The notes: generated from the letters alone by a model not told the origin. DNA of 64,000 nucleotides from Pseudomonas azotoformans (GCF_900103345.1 NZ_LT629702.1:6053501-6117500), one strand, 5' to 3'. Shown: positions 1 to 10,720, counted from the first letter of the stretch. A program made the numbers and translations.

Positions 1-217
1 GGAATTCGTAATGTTCGAGGTAGCGCAGGCCGCCGTGGATCAGCTTGCTGCTGGCGGAGGAGGTGTGGCTGGCCAGGTCGTCCTTTTCGCAAAGGAATAC
101 CGACAAACCGCGCCCGGCTGCGTCTGCTGCAATGCCGACGCCATTGATCCCGCCACCGATAACGGCAACGTCATAGACTTCGGCGAGCGGTGGGGCAGGC
201 AAGGTAGAAGGGTTCAT
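1..217 (-). CDS. glpD: Glycerol-3-phosphate dehydrogenase, N-terminal part
   Basis: Aerobic FAD-dependent sn-glycerol-3-phosphate dehydrogenase, which oxidises glycerol 3-phosphate to dihydroxyacetone phosphate at the inner membrane and passes electrons to quinone. Only the first 72 residues are inside the window; the gene continues past the left edge. The visible part holds the dinucleotide-binding glycine motif VIGGGINGVG at residues 19-28 and the GlpD-typical segment SASSKLIHGGLRYL that follows the FAD fold. The ATG is preceded by GAGG at a suitable distance. It lies downstream of glpF, glpK and glpR on the same strand, with candidate GlpR operators just before it. Identification is firm despite truncation. 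Confidence 0.93.
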   Translation of the reverse strand, partial: MNPSTLPAPPLAEVYDVAVIGGGINGVGIAADAAGRGLSVFLCEKDDLASHTSSASSKLIHGGLRYLEHYEF

Positions 218-236
218 CGGCTGGCCTCGCGATCTT

Positions 237-278
237 TTTTCGTATTGGAATTCGAACATAAATGTTCATTTGCGAAAA
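237..278 (-). promoter_or_regulatory. Candidate GlpR operators upstream of glpD
   Basis: Two imperfect copies of the Pseudomonas GlpR-type palindrome TTTTCGTATACGAAAA occur at 237-252 and 263-278; each matches 12 of 16 positions by my alignment. Between and partly overlapping them is an exact inverted repeat, GAACAT-AA-ATGTTC, at 254-267. The position 20-60 bp before the glpD start fits repression by GlpR, encoded next to it. The operator consensus is prior knowledge; binding here is inferred. Confidence 0.5.
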
Positions 279-406
279 TGGTAGCGGATAAACGCGCGCG
301 CAGCCACCTGACTTCGATTGAAAAAACTCATCGAAGGGCGGAGAAAGGAAAATTTTTGAACATGAGCCAGTGCTGGCTGGAGAAATGGGTGGTCAGGTAA
401 ATAGCT

Positions 407-471
407 ATCGGGGGCGAGCCCCCTCCCACAGGTTGATGGCATTCCAATGTGGGAGGGGGCTTGCCCCCGAT
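407..471. repeat. REP/REPIN palindrome between glpR and glpD
   Basis: Two inverted arms of about 24 nt (ATCGGGGGC... and ...GCCCCCGAT, each with a GTGGGAGG-type tail) face one another across a short spacer. The same arm sequence recurs at 50096-50185 and 60332-60419. Such palindromes are typical non-coding REPINs of fluorescent pseudomonads. Confidence 0.85.
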
Positions 472-487
472 GGCGTCAGTGCAGGCG

Positions 488-1243
488 CTACACCACTTCC
501 AGACGAACCTTGTGGTCATTGAGCAACTGCACCAACGCCGGCACCGGCTGCTGATCCGTCACCAGGCAGTCCACCAAACTGATCGGCCCCAGGCGAATCA
601 TGGCATTGCGCCCAAACTTGCTGGAGTCCGCCGCCAGGATCACCTGGCGTGCATTGGCGATGATCGCCTGGGAAACCCGCACTTCCTGGTAATCAAAGTC
701 CAGCAGGCTGCCGTCTTCATCGATACCGCTGATGCCTACCAGGGCAAAGTCGACCTTGAACTGGTTGATGAAATCGACACTTGCCTGACCGACCACCCCC
801 CCGTCACGCCGCACATTACCGCCGGTCAGCAACACATCGAAGTCGTCCTTGGCACTGAGCATGGTGGCGACGTTGAGGTTGTTGGTGATGATTTTCAGAT
901 GGTTGTGGTTGAGCAACGCACGGGCGATGGATTCGGTGGTGGTGCCGATATTGATAAACAACGAGGCGTGATCGGGGATCTGCGCGGCGATGGCTTCGCC
1001 GATGCGCTGTTTCTCGTCGCGCATCTGGTCGGCACGCATGGCGTACGCGGTGTTTTCGACACTGGAGTCATAGGCCGCGCCGCCGTGGTAGCGGCGCAGC
1101 AGATTGGCGTCCGCCAGCTGGTTGATATCGCGGCGGATGGTTTGCGGGGTAACAACGAAGAGCTGCGCCATTTCCTCGATACTGACGTAGCCGCGTTCGC
1201 GGACCAGCTCGAGGATTTGTTGTTGGCGGGGAGGCAGATTCAT
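488..1243 (-). CDS. glpR: Glycerol-3-phosphate regulon repressor GlpR (DeoR family)
   Basis: DeoR-family repressor of glycerol uptake and catabolism, released from DNA by glycerol 3-phosphate. At 251 residues it has the usual family length. Residues 6-40 form the DeoR helix-turn-helix ([20 protein letters not shown] with TIRRDINQL following). The rest is the sugar-phosphate sensor fold, with [14 protein letters not shown] and [11 protein letters not shown], which resemble a phosphosugar isomerase site. It sits between glpK and glpD on the same strand, and candidate target palindromes lie before glpF and glpD. Family assignment is near certain; the GlpR role follows from context. Confidence 0.94.
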   Translation of the reverse strand: MNLPPRQQQILELVRERGYVSIEEMAQLFVVTPQTIRRDINQLADANLLRRYHGGAAYDSSVENTAYAMRADQMRDEKQRIGEAIAAQIPDHASLFINIGTTTESIARALLNHNHLKIITNNLNVATMLSAKDDFDVLLTGGNVRRDGGVVGQASVDFINQFKVDFALVGISGIDEDGSLLDFDYQEVRVSQAIIANARQVILAADSSKFGRNAMIRLGPISLVDCLVTDQQPVPALVQLLNDHKVRLEVV

Positions 1244-1326
1244 GGGGCGTCCTTTGGGCTGCCATACAAAAGTGGCCCATGATGACGCAGGAATCCGCTC
1301 CCTGCCAGTTACAACCCGACGTTGGC

Positions 1327-2865
<1,539 letters not shown>

Positions 2866-2910
2866 TCAGCCTGGGCCGCAAAAAGGGCAGGTGCGTCCAG
2901 GCTGGCGCTA

Positions 2911-3765
2911 TCAGGAAATACGGGTCTTGCCGTTGACAGCCGTGTCAGGTGTTTCTTCTATAGCAGGTGCGGCGCTCGGCAGGTGGCGGGCAATCAGCCC
3001 GCGATAGGCCGCGGCGCCGAGGCATGCGCCGACAATCGGCGCGAAAATCGGTACGAGGAAGTAAGGAATATCGCGGCCGCCAGTGAAGGCCATTTCACCC
3101 CAACCGGCAAAAAACGTCATCAGCTTGGGTCCGAAATCCCGCGCCGGGTTCATCGCAAAGCCGGTCAAAGGGCCCATGGCGCTGCCGATCACCGCGATCA
3201 GCAGGCCGATCAGCAGCGGCGCCAACGGGCCGCGTGGCAGGCCGTTGTTGTCATCGGTGAGGGCCATGATCACGCCCATCAGGATGGCGGTGATGACCAT
3301 CTCCACCAGGAACGCCTGGGCGGTGCTCAGCAGCGCATGGGGGTAGGTGGAGAACACCGACGCCAACTCCAGGCTGGCCTGGGAGCCGCGCACCATATGG
3401 TGGGTTTGTTCGTAATCGAAAAACAGGTTGCTGTAGAGCGTGTACACCAAGGCTGCCGAGCAGAAGGCGCCGGCGATCTGGGCAAGAATGTAGAAGGGCA
3501 GTTTGCGCTTGTCGAAGTCAGCGAAAATACACAGCGCGATGCTGACGGCCGGGTTGAGGTGGGCTCCGGAAATACCGGCGCTCAGGTAGATCGCCATGCT
3601 GACGCCGACCCCCCAGATGATACTGATCTCCCACAAGCCAAAGCTGGCACCCGCGACCTTGAGCGCAGCGACACATCCTGTACCGAAGAAGATCAGAAGC
3701 GCAGTCCCCAGGAATTCGGCCATGCATTGGCTCGAAAGTGAAGGCTGTTGAAGAGCAGTTGTCAT
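2911..3765 (-). CDS. glpF: Glycerol uptake facilitator (aquaglyceroporin)
   Basis: Inner-membrane MIP-family channel for facilitated glycerol entry. The 284-residue product has six hydrophobic spans and two half-helices with the NPA signatures GAHLNPAVS and FAMNPARDFGP; the aspartate after the second NPAR is typical of glycerol-conducting members. I chose the ATG at 3765, preceded by GAGG eight bases upstream, over a longer reading from 3807. First gene of the glp cluster; a GlpR-like palindrome lies about 130 bp upstream at 3894-3909. The C-terminal tail after the last span is somewhat extended. Confidence 0.95.
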   Translation of the reverse strand: MTTALQQPSLSSQCMAEFLGTALLIFFGTGCVAALKVAGASFGLWEISIIWGVGVSMAIYLSAGISGAHLNPAVSIALCIFADFDKRKLPFYILAQIAGAFCSAALVYTLYSNLFFDYEQTHHMVRGSQASLELASVFSTYPHALLSTAQAFLVEMVITAILMGVIMALTDDNNGLPRGPLAPLLIGLLIAVIGSAMGPLTGFAMNPARDFGPKLMTFFAGWGEMAFTGGRDIPYFLVPIFAPIVGACLGAAAYRGLIARHLPSAAPAIEETPDTAVNGKTRIS

Positions 3766-3893
3766 GGAAAACCTCAGTTGTTGTTCTTGTCTGGCGCACA
3801 ACCTCAACGGGTTGTTGCGCGATTTTCACCGTGGCAGGGATCCCCATCCCGGACGCGGCTTACTGCTTGAACGCTGCGGGACTATTCCTACAG

Positions 3894-3909
3894 TATTCGG
3901 AAACGAAAA
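3894..3909 (-). promoter_or_regulatory. Candidate GlpR operator upstream of glpF
   Basis: Read on the minus strand this is TTTTCGTTTCCGAATA, matching 13 of 16 positions of the pseudomonad GlpR palindrome TTTTCGTATACGAAAA. It lies in the 328-bp gap between glpF and the divergent ybaK and is the best match among the sites I found. The gap must also carry the ybaK promoter; I see nothing else of note in it. Confidence 0.55.
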
Positions 3910-4093
3910 AATATAGACAAGAATGACGGCTGTCAAAGGTCGAAAGTGAACCGTCAGTCACTTTCCAACTATTGGTCTGGTGAATGATCACGCTTGTCAC
4001 ATTGCTCGTGTACCGCAAGAGTGGGCGGACTAGAGCGTTTTGCGTGGGCTTGGCCTAGAATTGGCCATCTGTTTGCCACGCCTCGGAGACCCC

Positions 4094-4564
4094 ATGACGC
4101 CTGCATTGGACCTGTTGAAAAAAGTTCGCGCCGAACATCGAATTCACAGTTACGAACATGATCCCAAGGCGGCTTCATATGGGCTGGAGGCCGCGGAAAA
4201 ATTGGGCCTGGACCCTGCGCAGGTGTTCAAGACCTTGCTGGCCAGCAGCGAGAAGGGCGAATTGTTGGTGGCGGTGGTGCCAGTCGTCGGAAGTCTGGAT
4301 CTGAAAGCCCTGGCGCATGCGGCAGGCGTCAAGAAAGTCGAAATGGCCGACCCGGCGGCCGCTCAACGTTCCACTGGCTATCTATTAGGCGGCATCAGCC
4401 CGTTGGGGCAGAAGAAACGATTGCGCACGTTTATCGATGTGACAGCGCAGCCGTTTGCGACGATTTTTGTGAGTGCGGGGAGGAGGGGCTTGGAGGTTGA
4501 ATTGCCAGCGGCGGTGCTGGCTGAGCATACCCAGGCCAAGTTCGCGGAAATTGGCCGGGCATGA
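4094..4564 (+). CDS. ybaK: Cys-tRNA(Pro)/Cys-tRNA(Cys) deacylase YbaK
   Basis: Trans-editing enzyme of the YbaK/EbsC family; it hydrolyses cysteine mischarged on tRNA(Pro) by prolyl-tRNA synthetase. The product has 156 residues, typical for the family. Recognisable parts are the N-terminal [10 protein letters not shown], the FKTLLAS motif with the conserved lysine of the editing pocket (near residue 47), and [21 protein letters not shown]. The ATG at 4094 was chosen because the homologous region begins there. It is divergent from glpF and converges on the ABC ATPase gene. Confidence 0.92.
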   Translation: MTPALDLLKKVRAEHRIHSYEHDPKAASYGLEAAEKLGLDPAQVFKTLLASSEKGELLVAVVPVVGSLDLKALAHAAGVKKVEMADPAAAQRSTGYLLGGISPLGQKKRLRTFIDVTAQPFATIFVSAGRRGLEVELPAAVLAEHTQAKFAEIGRA

Positions 4565-4571
4565 CGAGGTT

Positions 4572-5678
4572 TTATACCGGGCTGTAGCGTCGTACGCCGG
4601 ATTCGACTGGAGGGATGTGTGCGGCCGTGCTGCCTGACGCCTGGAACAACACCAGGTGTTCGGCGGCCACCCGAATGCCCACATCCGCACCGACCTGATG
4701 ATCGGCATGACTCGGGAAAATCGACTCCAGCTGCGCGCCGGTCGGCAGCTGCAGGCGGTACAGCGTCGATGCGCCGAGGAAGGTCTTGCCGACGATCCGC
4801 GCTTTCAATCCGCTGTCCGGCGCGTAGACGATGTCATCCGGACGCAGCAGCACATCCACCGCACCGCCGGTGGGCCAGGTGTAGGCGCGGTTGCCGCGCA
4901 ACTCACCCAGCTCGGTGCTGACCGATTCCGGCGAGCTCAACTGGCCGCGAATGAAGTAGCCCTGGCCGATAAAGCTGGCGACGTAGGGCGTCTGCGGCTC
5001 GTGATAAAGGTTGTAGGGCGTGTCCCACTGCTCAAGACGGCCCTCTTTGAACACGCCGACCTGGTCGCTGACGGCGAAGGCTTCTTCCTGGTCATGGGTG
5101 ACCAGGATTGCGCTGGTGCCGCGGGCCTTGAGGATGTCACGCACCTCGTGGCTGAGCTTGCGTCGCAACTCGCCATCCAGGTTGGAGAAGGGCTCATCCA
5201 GCAACAGCAAGGCCGGTTCTGGCGCCAAGGCCCGGGCGAGGGCGACGCGTTGTTGCTGGCCGCCGGACAGCTCATGGGGGAAGCGCTTGCCCAGGTTCTT
5301 CAGGTTTACCAGCTCCAGCAACTCGGCGACTACGCGGTCTTTTTGCGGGTGCTTGCGAATGCCGAAGGCAATGTTGTCGGCCACGCTCAGGTGAGGAAAC
5401 AGCGCGTAGTCCTGGAACACCATGCCGATGCGACGTTTCTCAGGGGCCAGGGTGAACCCGGCACTGGAGATCACTTCGCCGGCCAGGCTGATTTCACCTT
5501 CGTGCACCGGCTCAAACCCGGCAATCGCTCGTAGGGTGGTGGTCTTGCCGCAGCCCGAGGAGCCTAGCAGGCAACCGATGTCGCCGGCATTGAGGTGCAG
5601 GTTGAGGTTCTGTACCACCCGTTGATCTTGATAGCCGCATGCCAGGTTGCGCAGGTTCAGCAGTAATGAATGGCTCAT
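4572..5678 (-). CDS. ABC transporter ATP-binding protein, FbpC-like (ferric iron type)
   Basis: ATPase subunit of an ABC importer of the FbpC/PotA-like class, probably for ferric iron. The 368 residues show Walker [10 protein letters not shown] (about 38-46), the signature LSGGQQQR (about 136-143), Walker [13 protein letters not shown] and the switch histidine in [11 protein letters not shown], followed by a C-terminal TOBE-like regulatory region. Its ATG overlaps the argF stop by four bases (5675-5678), so it is translationally coupled to argF. No permease or substrate-binding protein gene is near, so the partner subunits must be elsewhere. The substrate is an inference. Confidence 0.85.
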   Translation of the reverse strand: MSHSLLLNLRNLACGYQDQRVVQNLNLHLNAGDIGCLLGSSGCGKTTTLRAIAGFEPVHEGEISLAGEVISSAGFTLAPEKRRIGMVFQDYALFPHLSVADNIAFGIRKHPQKDRVVAELLELVNLKNLGKRFPHELSGGQQQRVALARALAPEPALLLLDEPFSNLDGELRRKLSHEVRDILKARGTSAILVTHDQEEAFAVSDQVGVFKEGRLEQWDTPYNLYHEPQTPYVASFIGQGYFIRGQLSSPESVSTELGELRGNRAYTWPTGGAVDVLLRPDDIVYAPDSGLKARIVGKTFLGASTLYRLQLPTGAQLESIFPSHADHQVGADVGIRVAAEHLVLFQASGSTAAHIPPVESGVRRYSPV

Positions 5679-6595
5679 GCGTGGTGGTACGACGGTGGGA
5701 CGAGGAATTCGAGCAGGGCCTTTTGTGCATGCAGGCGGTTTTCAGCCTGGTCCCAGGCGACCGAGCGTGGGTCGTCGAGCAGGTCGGTGCTGATCTCTTC
5801 TCCACGGTGGGCCGGCAGGCAGTGCATGAACAGTACATCAGGCGCGGCCAGGTCGAGCAGGGCGCGGGTCACCTGATACGGGGCGAACAGGGCCAGGCGC
5901 TTGGCGGTCTCGTCTTCCTGGCCCATGGAGGTCCAGACGTCGGTGCTTACCAGGTGCGCACCGATCACCGCGTCACGCGGGTCGCGAACCAGGATCACGC
6001 GGTCGCCGGCCTGCTCCAGGAAGCGCGCGTCAGGCTCGTAGCCTTCCGGGCATGCAACGCGCAATTGGAAGTCGAATTGGATGGCGGCTTCTATATAGCT
6101 GTTGCACATGTTGTTGCCGTCGCCGATCCAGGCCACGGTCTTGCCCTGGATCGATCCACGGTGTTCAAGGAAGGTTTGCATGTCAGCCAGCAACTGGCAC
6201 GGGTGCAGGTCATCGGACAGGCCGTTGATCACGGGTACACGGGAGTTGGCGGAAAATTCGGTCACGGTGCTATGGGCAAAGGTACGGATCATCACGGCAT
6301 CGAGCATGCTCGACATCACTTTCGCGCTGTCGGCGATCGGCTCGCCACGGCCCAGTTGGGTGTCGCGCGAGGACAGGAAGATAGCCTGGCCACCCAGTTG
6401 GATCATGCCGGCTTCGAACGACACACGGGTGCGGGTCGACGACTTCTCGAAGATCATGCCGAGCACGCGGTTTTTCAAAGGCTCGAACAGTACGCCGCGG
6501 TTACGCAGGTCTTTAAGCTCAATGCCTCGACGGATCACGCTGACCAGCTCTTCGGGCGTGCAATCCATCAGGGAGAGAAAGTGCCTTGCGCTCAT
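5675..6595 (-). CDS. argF: Ornithine carbamoyltransferase, anabolic
   Basis: Transfers the carbamoyl group to ornithine to make citrulline in arginine synthesis. The 306-residue product carries the carbamoyl phosphate site [12 protein letters not shown] (about 49-60), the HPCQ motif ([12 protein letters not shown]) that binds carbamoyl phosphate, and the ornithine loop [12 protein letters not shown]. Two adjacent ATGs exist (6598 and 6595); I use 6595 because Pseudomonas ArgF starts MSARH. A tandem ARG box overlaps its promoter, so arginine repression by ArgR is expected. An ABC ATPase gene overlaps the 3' end. Confidence 0.96.
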   Translation of the reverse strand: MSARHFLSLMDCTPEELVSVIRRGIELKDLRNRGVLFEPLKNRVLGMIFEKSSTRTRVSFEAGMIQLGGQAIFLSSRDTQLGRGEPIADSAKVMSSMLDAVMIRTFAHSTVTEFSANSRVPVINGLSDDLHPCQLLADMQTFLEHRGSIQGKTVAWIGDGNNMCNSYIEAAIQFDFQLRVACPEGYEPDARFLEQAGDRVILVRDPRDAVIGAHLVSTDVWTSMGQEDETAKRLALFAPYQVTRALLDLAAPDVLFMHCLPAHRGEEISTDLLDDPRSVAWDQAENRLHAQKALLEFLVPPSYHHA

Positions 6596-6700
6596 CATTA
6601 ACTACCTTTTTGCAACAGACCGCAGATACTCAAAGCCTTGTTTATTGTGACAACGGGCGAGACCTGCGGCGAAAGCCGCACGGGGCGACGAAATAGGGGA

Positions 6701-6742
6701 AGGCGCGATCTTATAATTAAATGTCGCGTCTTACCAATAGGG
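6701..6742 (-). promoter_or_regulatory. Tandem ARG box (ArgR operator) and argF promoter
   Basis: At 6722-6742 the plus strand fits the Pseudomonas ArgR half-site TGTCGC-N8-AA-N5 exactly. A weaker copy (AGGCGC-N8-AA) starts 21 bp earlier at 6701, giving the tandem arrangement known for ArgR targets. On the minus strand a sigma-70 promoter overlaps it: -35 TTGGTA at 6737-6732, 16-bp spacer, -10 TATAAG at 6715-6710. Binding would therefore occlude the promoter. The remaining gap up to 7030 shows no supported gene. Confidence 0.65.
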
Positions 6743-7030
6743 CTACGGTTTTTAAGGGTGTTCAAGCAGGGCGCCGAAGCGCTTTTGAAGACGATTTCCA
6801 GACAGCAGCGGGCCATTTGTACACTGGCGCCGAGACCTTTTGCAATGCGCGGAGACGGGCGCAGACCAGGCAGCGTCGGTTTCAGAGGCTATATGCCGGG
6901 CTTTGAAACATTTGCTCACGCTTGCCTATGGCTTGGCCTGATGCTGGTCGATTCACGGGGCGAACGTTGGTGGCGCCCCTGCCGCTCCCGGCCCATAGTG
7001 GGATCAAAGCCCCTATAAAAGAGACTGGCC

Positions 7031-9139
7031 ATGACCAAGACTCTCCACCACCGTGCCTGCCATCTGTGTGAAGCCATTTGTGGCCTGACCCTGGAAACCA
7101 CCCAGGCCGACGACGGCAGCCTGGCGATCACCTCGATCAAGGGGGATCCGCTGGATACATTCAGTCGCGGGCATATCTGCCCCAAGGCCGTGGCGCTGCA
7201 GGATATCCAGAATGACCCCGACCGCCTGCACCAACCGATGCTGCGGGTGGGCAGTGAATGGCAGCCGATCGCGTGGGAAGACGCCTTTATGCTTGTAGCT
7301 GAGCGGCTGGCAGGCATTCAGGCGCGGCACGGGCAGAATGCGGTGGCGGTGTATCAAGGCAATCCCAGCGTGCACAACTACGGGTTGATGACCCACAGCA
7401 ATTACTTCCTGGGCCAGTTGAAGACGCGCAATCGGTTTTCCGCCACCTCGGTGGACCAATTACCGCATCACCTCACCAGTTACCTCATGTACGGCCATGG
7501 CCTGTTGTTGCCGATCCCCGACATTGATCACACCGACTTCATGCTGATCCTGGGCGGCAACCCACTGGCGTCCAACGGCAGCATCATGACCGTGCCCGAT
7601 GTGGAGAAGCGCCTCAAGGCGATCCAGGCGCGGGGTGGCAAAGTGGTGGTGGTCGATCCACGGCGCAGCGAGACGGCGGCGATGGCCGACCAGCACCTGT
7701 TCGTGCGCCCCGGCGGTGACGCGGCGTTGCTGTTCGGGATACTCAACACGTTGTTTACCGAGAATCTGACCCGCGCCAGCCATCTGCCGGTTACAGGTCT
7801 TGAGGACGTCCGTCGTGCCATTGCCGGGTTTACCGCCGAGGCCATGAGCCGTCAATGTGCGGTGCCTGCCGAACAGATTCGCCAGCTGGCGCGGGACTTC
7901 GCTGCCGCTGATAAAGCGGTGTGTTATGGACGCATGGGGGTGTCGACCCAGGCGTTCGGCACGCTGTGCCATTGGCTGGTGCAGTTGATAAATCTGGTGA
8001 CGGGCAATCTGGACCGCGTGGGTGGTGCGCTGTGCACCACGCCAGCGGTGGATCTGGTGGCATCCACCGGGGGCGGGCATTTCAATCGTTGGCAGAGTCG
8101 GGTGTCCGGGCGCCCGGAGTACGGCGGCGAGCTTCCGGTGTCAGCATTGGCCGAAGAAATGCTCACCGAAGGTGAAGGGCAAATCCGCGCCTTGGTGACG
8201 GTGGCGGGCAACCCGGTGTTGTCGACACCCAACGGCCGGCAGTTGGAACAAGCCCTTGACGGCTTGGAGTTCATGGTCAGCATCGACCTCTATATCAACG
8301 AAACCACGCGCTATGCCGACCTGATCCTGCCGTCCACTTCGGCGCTGGAGAATGATCACTACGACACTACCTTCAACATGTTCGCGGTGCGCAATGTCAC
8401 CCGCTTCAATCGGGCGATTCTGCCCAAGCCTGCGGGCGCGCTGCATGACTGGGAGATTTTTGTCGGCCTGGCCAAGGCGTTTGCCGCACAAACTGGCGCG
8501 GTGCTCAAGCCGACCATGCCACCTGCGCAGATGATCGATTTCGGGCTACGTGCGGGAGTGTACGGTGATGCGTCCAGCCATAAGTTGTCGGTGGCGATGC
8601 TGGCGGATCATCCCCATGGCGTGGACCTGGGGCCGCTGCAGCCCAATCTCGCCGCTCGGTTGAAAACCGTTGATGGCATGGTACAAGCAGCGCCGGCGGT
8701 GATTCTTGCCGATCTGGCACGTTTTGCCGCGCAGCCGGTGCCGGTGGCTGACGAATTGCTGCTGATCGGCCGCCGCCACGTGCGCAGTAATAATTCCTGG
8801 ATGCACAACTACCATCGGCTGGTGAAAGGCAAGCCGCGTCATCAATTGTTCATGCACCCCGATGACCTGGCCAGTCGGCAGTTGCACGATGGCCAGCGGG
8901 TGCGTGTGAGTTCGCGCATCGGCATGATTGAAGTGGAAGTCTTGGCCAGCCTGGACATGATGCCCGGTGTAGTCAGCCTGCCGCATGGTTGGGGCCATGG
9001 GCGCCCGGGCGTGCAGATGACGATTGCCAGCGGGCAGCCAGGGGCCAGTGCCAATGACTTGACCGATGAACGGCAGTTGGATGAGCTGTCGGGCAATGCC
9101 GCACTCAATGGCGTTCCGGTGCAGGTCGCAGCGGCCTGA
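7031..9139 (+). CDS. Molybdopterin-dependent oxidoreductase (formate dehydrogenase/nitrate reductase-like)
   Basis: Large subunit-type enzyme of the DMSO reductase superfamily, 702 residues. An N-terminal Cys cluster (CHLCEAICGL near residues 10-19, plus RGHICPKA near 50-57) should hold one [4Fe-4S] cluster, as in formate dehydrogenases and assimilatory nitrate reductases. The middle has the molybdopterin-binding stretches LILGGNPLASNG and VVVDPRRSETA, and the C-terminal dinucleotide-binding barrel has RSNNSWMHNY and SLPHGWGHGRPG. There is no Tat signal, so it is cytosolic. Electron partner subunits are not adjacent. The gene lies before grxD, as PA3534 does in P. aeruginosa. Substrate unknown. 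Confidence 0.85.
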   Translation: MTKTLHHRACHLCEAICGLTLETTQADDGSLAITSIKGDPLDTFSRGHICPKAVALQDIQNDPDRLHQPMLRVGSEWQPIAWEDAFMLVAERLAGIQARHGQNAVAVYQGNPSVHNYGLMTHSNYFLGQLKTRNRFSATSVDQLPHHLTSYLMYGHGLLLPIPDIDHTDFMLILGGNPLASNGSIMTVPDVEKRLKAIQARGGKVVVVDPRRSETAAMADQHLFVRPGGDAALLFGILNTLFTENLTRASHLPVTGLEDVRRAIAGFTAEAMSRQCAVPAEQIRQLARDFAAADKAVCYGRMGVSTQAFGTLCHWLVQLINLVTGNLDRVGGALCTTPAVDLVASTGGGHFNRWQSRVSGRPEYGGELPVSALAEEMLTEGEGQIRALVTVAGNPVLSTPNGRQLEQALDGLEFMVSIDLYINETTRYADLILPSTSALENDHYDTTFNMFAVRNVTRFNRAILPKPAGALHDWEIFVGLAKAFAAQTGAVLKPTMPPAQMIDFGLRAGVYGDASSHKLSVAMLADHPHGVDLGPLQPNLAARLKTVDGMVQAAPAVILADLARFAAQPVPVADELLLIGRRHVRSNNSWMHNYHRLVKGKPRHQLFMHPDDLASRQLHDGQRVRVSSRIGMIEVEVLASLDMMPGVVSLPHGWGHGRPGVQMTIASGQPGASANDLTDERQLDELSGNAALNGVPVQVAAA

Positions 9140-9216
9140 GCACCACGCTGGAATTTTGCGTTACAATGCGCCACCGTGCCGACCTGTGAGTCGCAAAGTT
9201 CCAGCCGAGGTGTTCC

Positions 9217-9555
9217 ATGGATATCATCGAAACGATCAAAGAGCAGATTGCCAACAACACCATTCTGCTTTACATGAAGGGCGCGCCAAACGCTCCTCAG
9301 TGCGGTTTCTCCGCGAAGGCATCCCAGGCCATCATGGCGTGCGGCGAGAAGTTCGCTTACGTGGATATCCTGCAAAACCCGGAAATCCGCGCCAACTTGC
9401 CGAAGTACGCCAACTGGCCGACCTTCCCACAACTGTGGGTTGCCGGTGAGCTGGTCGGCGGCAGTGACATCATCGTTGAGATGGCGGCTGATGGTTCGTT
9501 GCAAGCGCTGATCAAAGAAGCAGCGGCAAATGCGGCGGCCAAGACCGACGCGTGA
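9217..9555 (+). CDS. grxD: Monothiol glutaredoxin Grx4
   Basis: Monothiol glutaredoxin that binds and delivers [2Fe-2S] clusters with glutathione and BolA-type partners. The 112 residues contain the diagnostic CGFS active site in the stretch APQCGFSAKA (about residues 29-38), the cis-proline segment WPTFPQLW and the glutathione-binding GGSDI. The proximity to bacterioferritin and its ferredoxin fits iron homeostasis. A strong terminator follows at 9568-9605. Confidence 0.97.
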   Translation: MDIIETIKEQIANNTILLYMKGAPNAPQCGFSAKASQAIMACGEKFAYVDILQNPEIRANLPKYANWPTFPQLWVAGELVGGSDIIVEMAADGSLQALIKEAAANAAAKTDA

Positions 9556-9567
9556 TTCGCTTGCAAT

Positions 9568-9605
9568 AAAAAGCCCCGCTTCTCGTGAGAGAGCGGGGCT
9601 TTTTT
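9568..9605 (+). terminator. Rho-independent terminator after grxD
   Basis: Hairpin with arms AAGCCCCGCT and AGCGGGGCTT around a short loop, followed by a run of T. Confidence 0.9.
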
Positions 9606-9613
9606 GCTTCTAC

Positions 9614-9713
9614 TGTAGGAGCGAGCTTGCTCGCGAAGAGCCTGAGAGCGCCGCGATAAATCAGGACCGCTGCGTTATCGTTGGCATTCTTCGCGAGCAA
9701 GCTCGCTCCTACA
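9614..9713. repeat. REPIN between grxD and bfr
   Basis: Inverted arms TGTAGGAGCGAGCTTGCTCG... and its complement enclose about 50 nt. The same sequence type recurs at 56716-56814. It separates two convergent transcription units. Confidence 0.85.
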
Positions 9714-9723
9714 GAAAACGGGG

Positions 9724-10194
9724 TTACTCGCCCATCTGCGATTGCAGGTAGTTTTCCAGGCTGACCTTGTCGATCAGGCCCAGTTGGGTTTCCAGCCAGT
9801 CGATGTGCTCTTCCTGGTCTTCCAGAATGTCTTCCAGCAGTTCACGGCTGCCGAAGTCGCTCTTGATTTCGCAGTGAGCAATAGCGGCCTTGAGGTCGCT
9901 GTGGCTCTTGCGCTCAAAGCCAAGGTCACTGCCGAGCATCTCCTTGGTGTCCTCGCCGATGTTCAGCTTGCCCAGGTCCTGCACGTTCGGCAGGCCTTCC
10001 AGGAACAGGATGCGCTTGATCAGCGCGTCCGCGTCCTTCATGGCCTTGATCGATTCCTTGTATTCACGCTTGCCCAGCTTTTCCAGGCCCCAATCGTCAT
10101 ACATGCGCGCATGCAGAAAGTACTGATTGATCGCGACCAGTTCATTGGCAAGGATTTTGTTGAGTTGCTGGATGACTGAGATGTCGCCTTTCAT
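9724..10194 (-). CDS. bfr: Bacterioferritin
   Basis: Haem-containing iron-storage protein that forms 24-subunit shells and oxidises Fe(II) at a di-iron site. The 156 residues form the four-helix ferritin fold. Visible ligands include the glutamates of [14 protein letters not shown] and [14 protein letters not shown] and the HIDWLETQ segment; Met52 in the haem region is typical. In P. aeruginosa the homologue next to bfd (BfrB) is the main store. It is preceded by a ~200-bp gap containing the bfd terminator, so it is transcribed separately from bfd. Confidence 0.96.
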   Translation of the reverse strand: MKGDISVIQQLNKILANELVAINQYFLHARMYDDWGLEKLGKREYKESIKAMKDADALIKRILFLEGLPNVQDLGKLNIGEDTKEMLGSDLGFERKSHSDLKAAIAHCEIKSDFGSRELLEDILEDQEEHIDWLETQLGLIDKVSLENYLQSQMGE

Positions 10195-10358
10195 GACTGG
10201 GGTCCTGCCCTGTAATAGCTGTGTATAAGGCGGAGTTTGAGCGGCAGAATCCCTAGTGTCAAACCTAAGTTATTGAATAATAAATGAAAATTAATCGGAA
10301 TAAGAATGTTTGTGTTCCGCGTCTTAGCGCTAACTTATTGAATTGCGGGCATAAAAAA

Positions 10359-10377
10359 ACCGGACACTAAGTCCGGT
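10359..10377 (-). terminator. Terminator after bfd
   Basis: Stem ACCGGAC/GTCCGGT with a 5-nt loop. On the minus strand it is followed by seven T residues (A-run at 10353-10359), so it terminates bfd and uncouples it from bfr. Confidence 0.85.
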
Positions 10378-10394
10378 TCTTTAAAACATGCCAA

Positions 10395-10613
10395 TCAGGC
10401 GTGTGTAAATTCTGCTGAATAGGGGAGAGCGGCCTGAGCGGTCTGCAGCTGTGTCAGTGTTTCCCGTACCACTTGCTTGGCCAGGCAAGCACATTTGCCA
10501 CACTGGCTGGCAACGCCGGTAGCTTCACGCACTTCCTTGTAGCTGCAGCAACCTTCATAGATTGCTTCGCGGATTTTTCCGTCGGTGACGCCAGTACAGA
10601 GGCACACATACAT
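10395..10613 (-). CDS. bfd: Bacterioferritin-associated ferredoxin
   Basis: Small [2Fe-2S] protein, 72 residues, that passes electrons to bacterioferritin haem so that stored Fe(III) leaves the shell as Fe(II) during iron starvation. The cluster cysteines are visible in MYVCLCTGVTD (positions 4 and 6) and QCGKCACLAK (around 38-43). This C-x-C and C-x2-C spacing is typical of Bfd. A Fur-like box lies about 55 bp upstream, so induction under low iron is expected. Confidence 0.96.
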   Translation of the reverse strand: MYVCLCTGVTDGKIREAIYEGCCSYKEVREATGVASQCGKCACLAKQVVRETLTQLQTAQAALPYSAEFTHA

Positions 10614-10666
10614 AAGGGAGAACCATCGCGGGTTTAAGGCTTAAGTGCGGTGGATCTTAATGTTAA

Positions 10667-10681
10667 CGAGAATGATTGTCA
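10667..10681 (-). promoter_or_regulatory. Candidate Fur box upstream of bfd
   Basis: Read on the minus strand, TGACAATCATTCTCG matches the 7-1-7 Fur pattern TGATAAT-N-ATTATCA at 11 of 14 positions. The site lies 54-68 bp before the bfd start, as expected for an iron-repressed gene. Confidence 0.65.
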
Positions 10682-10720
10682 AAGTAGAATCGTAGGGTAT
10701 TCGCTGGCACCGTGCCCGCA

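Noticed and set aside
449..1282. Long open frame on the plus strand opposite glpR
   Set aside because: It is antisense to a clear DeoR-family gene, has no ribosome site, and its translation has no recognisable domain. High-GC third-codon bias produces such frames.
6638..7018. 126-codon frame in the gap between argF and the molybdopterin enzyme
   Set aside because: It runs through the argF promoter and ARG box, has no ribosome site and an Arg/Gly-rich random composition.
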